This document shows, piece after piece, positions 5,974 to 7,702 of a DNA stretch of 7,702 nt. The stretch comes from Crocinitomicaceae bacterium (lineage in GTDB: Bacteria; Bacteroidota; Bacteroidia; Flavobacteriales_D; Crocinitomicaceae). Under the pieces are notes generated by a model, which was not told where the DNA came from, did no database searches, and saw only the letters and a program-made list of their open reading frames with translations. The position numbers were made by a program, and so were the translations under genes. The first letter of the stretch is position 1. Each line of letters starts with the position of its first letter. The DNA lies in NCBI GenBank assembly GCA_015662935.1, contig DQTF01000120.1, positions 1-7,702 on the forward strand, in the 5' to 3' direction.

Positions 5974-6946
5974 CGATTGACTTTTCTACGAGGTAGGTAT
6001 TTCTTTGAGAAGAACTTCTCCCAATTAATTCTGCTATAAATCCTGCTAAGAAGAATTGAGTTCCAAGAATCATTGCGGTTAAAGCAATATAAAATTCTGT
6101 TCGGTCAGAAAGTTTAATTCCATGCGTATCAATGAATAATTTATCTATTGTTAAATAGAAGGATACTCCAAATCCAATCACAAACATCAACATTCCAAGA
6201 GCTCCAAAAAAGTGCATTGGTTTCTTTGCAAACTTCCCAATAAAGGCTACAGAGAGTAAATCCAATGGTCCATTGAGAAAACGATTCAGACCAAATTTAG
6301 TCACTCCGTATTTTCTCGCTTGATGTTGCACCACCTTTTCTCCAATGTTAGTAAAACCAGAATATTTTGCCAAAGCAGGAATATACCTGTGCATATCGCC
6401 ATAAACTTCAATGCTTTTTACAACTACGTTTTTGTACGCTTTTAAGCCACAGTTAAAATCGTGTAAATAAATACCCGTTATTCTTCTTGCCGCCCAATTA
6501 TATAATTTAGTAGGGATTGTTTTGGTAATTGGATCAAATCTTTTCTTTTTCCATCCTGAAACAAGATCAAAATCATCTTCCATTATCATTCTATACAATT
6601 CTGGAATTTCATCTGGAGAATCTTGTAAATCAGCATCCATTGTAATAACAACATCACCTTTTGCTGCTTCAAATCCTTTTTGCAAAGCTGCAGATTTTCC
6701 GTAATTTCTTTGGAATTTAATTCCTTTTACGTTTGCGTCTTTTCGATTAAGCTCTTCTACAACGCTCCAAGATTTGTCTTTACTACCATCATCAATGAAA
6801 ACAACTTCATAAGAGAAATTATTTTCTTGCATAACTTTCACAATCCACTTATGCAATTCTGGTAAAGACTCGTCCTCATTAAATAGAGGAACAACTACTG
6901 AAATATCGTATTTTAAACTCAAAGCTTTGTTTTGTTTAGTAGACAA
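5963..6946 (-). CDS. GT2-family polyprenyl-phosphate glycosyltransferase (GtrB / ArnC / DPM1-like)
   Basis: The enzyme transfers a sugar from a nucleotide donor to the polyprenyl-phosphate carrier on the inner leaflet. Up to 327 residues: a GT-A domain with ISVVVPLFNEDES (15-27), VVFIDDGSKDKS (48-59), RNYGKSAALQKGFE (80-93), the metal-binding DADLQD (104-109), the fold-closing DFNCGLKAY (163-171) and the family motif RKYGVTKFGLNR (211-222). Two C-terminal membrane helices lie near 247-267 and 286-307, as in GtrB and ArnC. There is no ATG before the catalytic core. The start is TTG at 6946 (AAAGGA 9 nt upstream) or TTG at 6922, which would give MSLKYDIS and 319 residues. A promoter-like element overlaps the first TTG and favours the second. 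It begins the overlapping trio with the HAD and MORN-like genes. The sugar cannot be read from sequence. Confidence 0.9.
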   Translation of the reverse strand: MSTKQNKALSLKYDISVVVPLFNEDESLPELHKWIVKVMQENNFSYEVVFIDDGSKDKSWSVVEELNRKDANVKGIKFQRNYGKSAALQKGFEAAKGDVVITMDADLQDSPDEIPELYRMIMEDDFDLVSGWKKKRFDPITKTIPTKLYNWAARRITGIYLHDFNCGLKAYKNVVVKSIEVYGDMHRYIPALAKYSGFTNIGEKVVQHQARKYGVTKFGLNRFLNGPLDLLSVAFIGKFAKKPMHFFGALGMLMFVIGFGVSFYLTIDKLFIDTHGIKLSDRTEFYIALTAMILGTQFFLAGFIAELIGRSSSQRNTYLVEKSIDVG

Positions 6947-6972
6947 ATATAATCAATCCTTTGTTTTATAAA
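6944..6972 (-). promoter_or_regulatory. Probable promoter for the glycosyltransferase-HAD-MORN operon
   Basis: On the minus strand, TATATTTG (6944-6951) matches the Bacteroidota -7 consensus TAnnTTTG exactly. TTTA (6969-6972) lies 17 nt upstream in the -33 position. Transcription would then start inside the longest reading frame, so the TTG at 6922 becomes the likelier start. AT-rich background makes chance matches possible. Confidence 0.45.
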
Positions 6973-7002
6973 GAGAACTAGTCGTTCTGTTTTATATTAT
7001 CC

Positions 7003-7110
7003 CTAGAGAATAAAAACAGCCGCCAGAATAAAAATTACTATAATCACTAAATATTGCCACAAATCGACAAAATAAGGTTGGTACTTTTTTATAAATTCTT
7101 TTAATTGCAT
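7003..7110 (-). CDS. 35-residue single-pass membrane protein, unknown function
   Basis: From the ATG at 7110 to a TAG at 7003 the minus strand encodes 35 residues. The first half is polar and basic, with four lysines in residues 4-16 (KEFIKKY and the following QPYFVDLWQ, ending at residue 19). The second half (about 20-35) is an unbroken hydrophobic stretch, YLVIIVIFILAAVFIL, enough for one membrane helix with the N-terminus in the cytoplasm by the positive-inside rule. The near-perfect split into amphipathic and hydrophobic halves, the stop right after the helix and an exact -7 element just before the ATG argue that it is a real gene and not chance. It ends 56 bp before the glycosyltransferase TTG on the same strand, so it may lead that operon. 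It could be a small regulatory or accessory peptide for a membrane enzyme; I do not recognise a named family. Confidence 0.6.
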   Translation of the reverse strand: MQLKEFIKKYQPYFVDLWQYLVIIVIFILAAVFIL

Positions 7111-7115
7111 TCACT

Positions 7116-7144
7116 CAAATATAGAGAAAGAAAAGCAAAATAAC
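7116..7144 (-). promoter_or_regulatory. Probable promoter for the 35-aa membrane protein gene
   Basis: On the minus strand, TATATTTG (7116-7123) matches TAnnTTTG exactly. GTTA (7141-7144) sits 17 nt upstream, one base from the TTTA found at the same position in the two neighbouring candidate promoters. The ATG begins only 5 nt after the element, so the transcript would be leaderless or nearly so. Confidence 0.45.
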
Positions 7145-7208
7145 GATTAGAAAATGTAATCTGTTAATTGTATTGAGTTAAACTGTATATATTAATGGTG
7201 TGATTTCT

Positions 7209-7238
7209 TTTAAAAGTCACCTCAAAATCGTATCTTCG
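7209..7238 (+). promoter_or_regulatory. Probable promoter for the 2-oxoacid dehydrogenase E1 gene
   Basis: TTTA (7209-7212), an 18-nt spacer and TATCTTCG (7231-7238) form a Bacteroidota-type promoter with one mismatch in the -7 element. The predicted start is near 7242, giving a leader of about 18 nt before the ATG at 7260. The TTTA is part of a palindrome, CTTTTAAAAG (7207-7216), which could also be an operator. The intervening 7124-7230 is the AT-rich divergent regulatory region, and I see no other gene in it. Confidence 0.5.
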
Positions 7239-7259
7239 CAGACGAAAAATTACAGCTCT

Positions 7260-7702
7260 ATGTCAAAAGAAACACTCACAGAAAAAAATACAAATGTTGA
7301 TTTTGAGTCCTTCAAAAAAGAAGTTCTTGACGATTACAAACTTGTATGTATTTCTCGTGAGACTTCTTTACTAGGCAGACGTGAAGTTTTAACTGGAAAA
7401 GCGAAATTCGGAATTTTTGGAGACGGAAAAGAATTGGCTCAAATTGCATTAGCAAAGCAGTTTCAAAACGGTGATTTTAGATCTGGCTACTACAGAGATC
7501 AAACCATTATGATGGCGATTGACCAACTAAATGTTAAACAATATTTTGCAGGTTTGTACGCACATACTGATTTAGATTTTGAACCTCAATCAGGTGGTCG
7601 TCAAATGGGAGGACACTTTGCGACAAGAAACTTGGATGAGAATGGAAATTGGCTCAACTTAATGGAGCAAAAAAATAGTTCTGCCGATATTTCCCCAACT
7701 GC
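7260..7702 (+). CDS. 2-oxoacid (branched-chain type) dehydrogenase E1 component, N-terminal part, 3' end beyond window
   Basis: The frame is open from the ATG at 7260 to the right edge and covers 147 residues. After a polar N-terminal extension of about 40 residues it enters the thiamine-diphosphate E1 alpha domain: RREVLTGKAKFGIFGDGKE (40-58), NGDFRSGYYRDQTIMMAI (70-87), which aligns with the E1 alpha 'YR-H/Q' substrate and cofactor loop, FAGLYAH (96-102), GGRQMGGHFA (112-121) and the QKNSSADISPT segment (137-147). The ThDP-binding GDG motif lies beyond the edge. In Bacteroidota this sequence type is usually a fused alpha-beta E1 of roughly 650-800 residues that decarboxylates 2-oxoacids for an E2/E3 complex; the fusion cannot be seen here. 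A promoter-like TATCTTCG precedes it, and it is divergent from the membrane-peptide and glycosyltransferase genes. Confidence 0.9.
   Translation, partial: MSKETLTEKNTNVDFESFKKEVLDDYKLVCISRETSLLGRREVLTGKAKFGIFGDGKELAQIALAKQFQNGDFRSGYYRDQTIMMAIDQLNVKQYFAGLYAHTDLDFEPQSGGRQMGGHFATRNLDENGNWLNLMEQKNSSADISPT

Noticed and set aside
6522..6865. Plus-strand open frames of about 60 residues (6522-6704, 6680-6865)
   Set aside because: Antisense to the glycosyltransferase catalytic domain.
6974..6988. Hairpin AGAAC-TAGTC-GTTCT between the small membrane protein and the glycosyltransferase
   Set aside because: A 5-bp stem with only a short T-run after it; it could arise by chance in AT-rich DNA, so termination there is not supported.
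1..7702. tRNA, rRNA, CRISPR array, insertion sequence, attachment site or replication origin
   Set aside because: I saw no clover-leaf gene, no regularly spaced repeats, no transposase and no terminal repeats.

Overview
The window looks like ordinary chromosome from a member of the Bacteroidota, most likely a flavobacterium-like organism. The reasons are these. It is clearly AT-rich. Shine-Dalgarno sequences are mostly weak. Several gene starts are preceded by the Bacteroidota-type promoter element (TAnnTTTG or a one-base variant). The right-hand gene has the N-terminus of the 2-oxoacid dehydrogenase E1 form common in this phylum. The convergent gap carries a structured intergenic element of a kind I remember from Flavobacteria. 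No species-level call can be made.

Layout, left to right. (1) At 1-1205 (+) is the 3' part of a flavin disulfide-reductase-type oxidoreductase (dihydrolipoyl dehydrogenase / soluble transhydrogenase superfamily), cut by the left edge. (2) At 1206-1334 is a convergent gap holding a compact structured RNA-like element. (3) From 2875 down to 1335 (-) are a stand-alone AlbA_2 (Schlafen-type) protein and folD. (4) From 4520 down to 2863 (-) are a DUF368/PopT-family polyprenyl-phosphate translocase and aroE, which overlap by 4 nt; aroE in turn overlaps the AlbA_2 gene. (5) At 4521-4648 is a leader region with a -7-like element and a 9-bp inverted repeat. (6) From 6946 down to 4649 (-) is a tightly overlapping trio: a GtrB/ArnC-like polyprenyl-phosphate glycosyltransferase, a GmhB-like HAD phosphatase, and a secreted MORN-like repeat protein. 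(7) At 7110-7003 (-) is a 35-residue single-pass membrane protein. (8) From 7260 to the right edge (+) is the N-terminus of a 2-oxoacid dehydrogenase E1, transcribed divergently.

How the genes fit together. Folate C1 metabolism (FolD) and the shikimate pathway (AroE) are housekeeping. The glycosyltransferase and the DUF368 protein both act on the polyprenyl-phosphate lipid carrier of the inner membrane: one loads sugar on it, the other is expected to return the free carrier across the membrane. With the sugar-phosphatase-like HAD protein this suggests an envelope-glycan theme, although the two groups are probably separate transcription units. The two edge genes belong to families that meet in 2-oxoacid dehydrogenase complexes (E1 and possibly E3), but nothing in the window shows that they work together.

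I see no mobile element, CRISPR array, tRNA, rRNA or recognisable defence or toxin-antitoxin system. The items most worth following up are the 35-aa membrane protein, the structured element between the convergent genes, the AlbA_2 protein embedded in a biosynthetic operon, and the HAD protein that has lost most of the GmhB zinc site.
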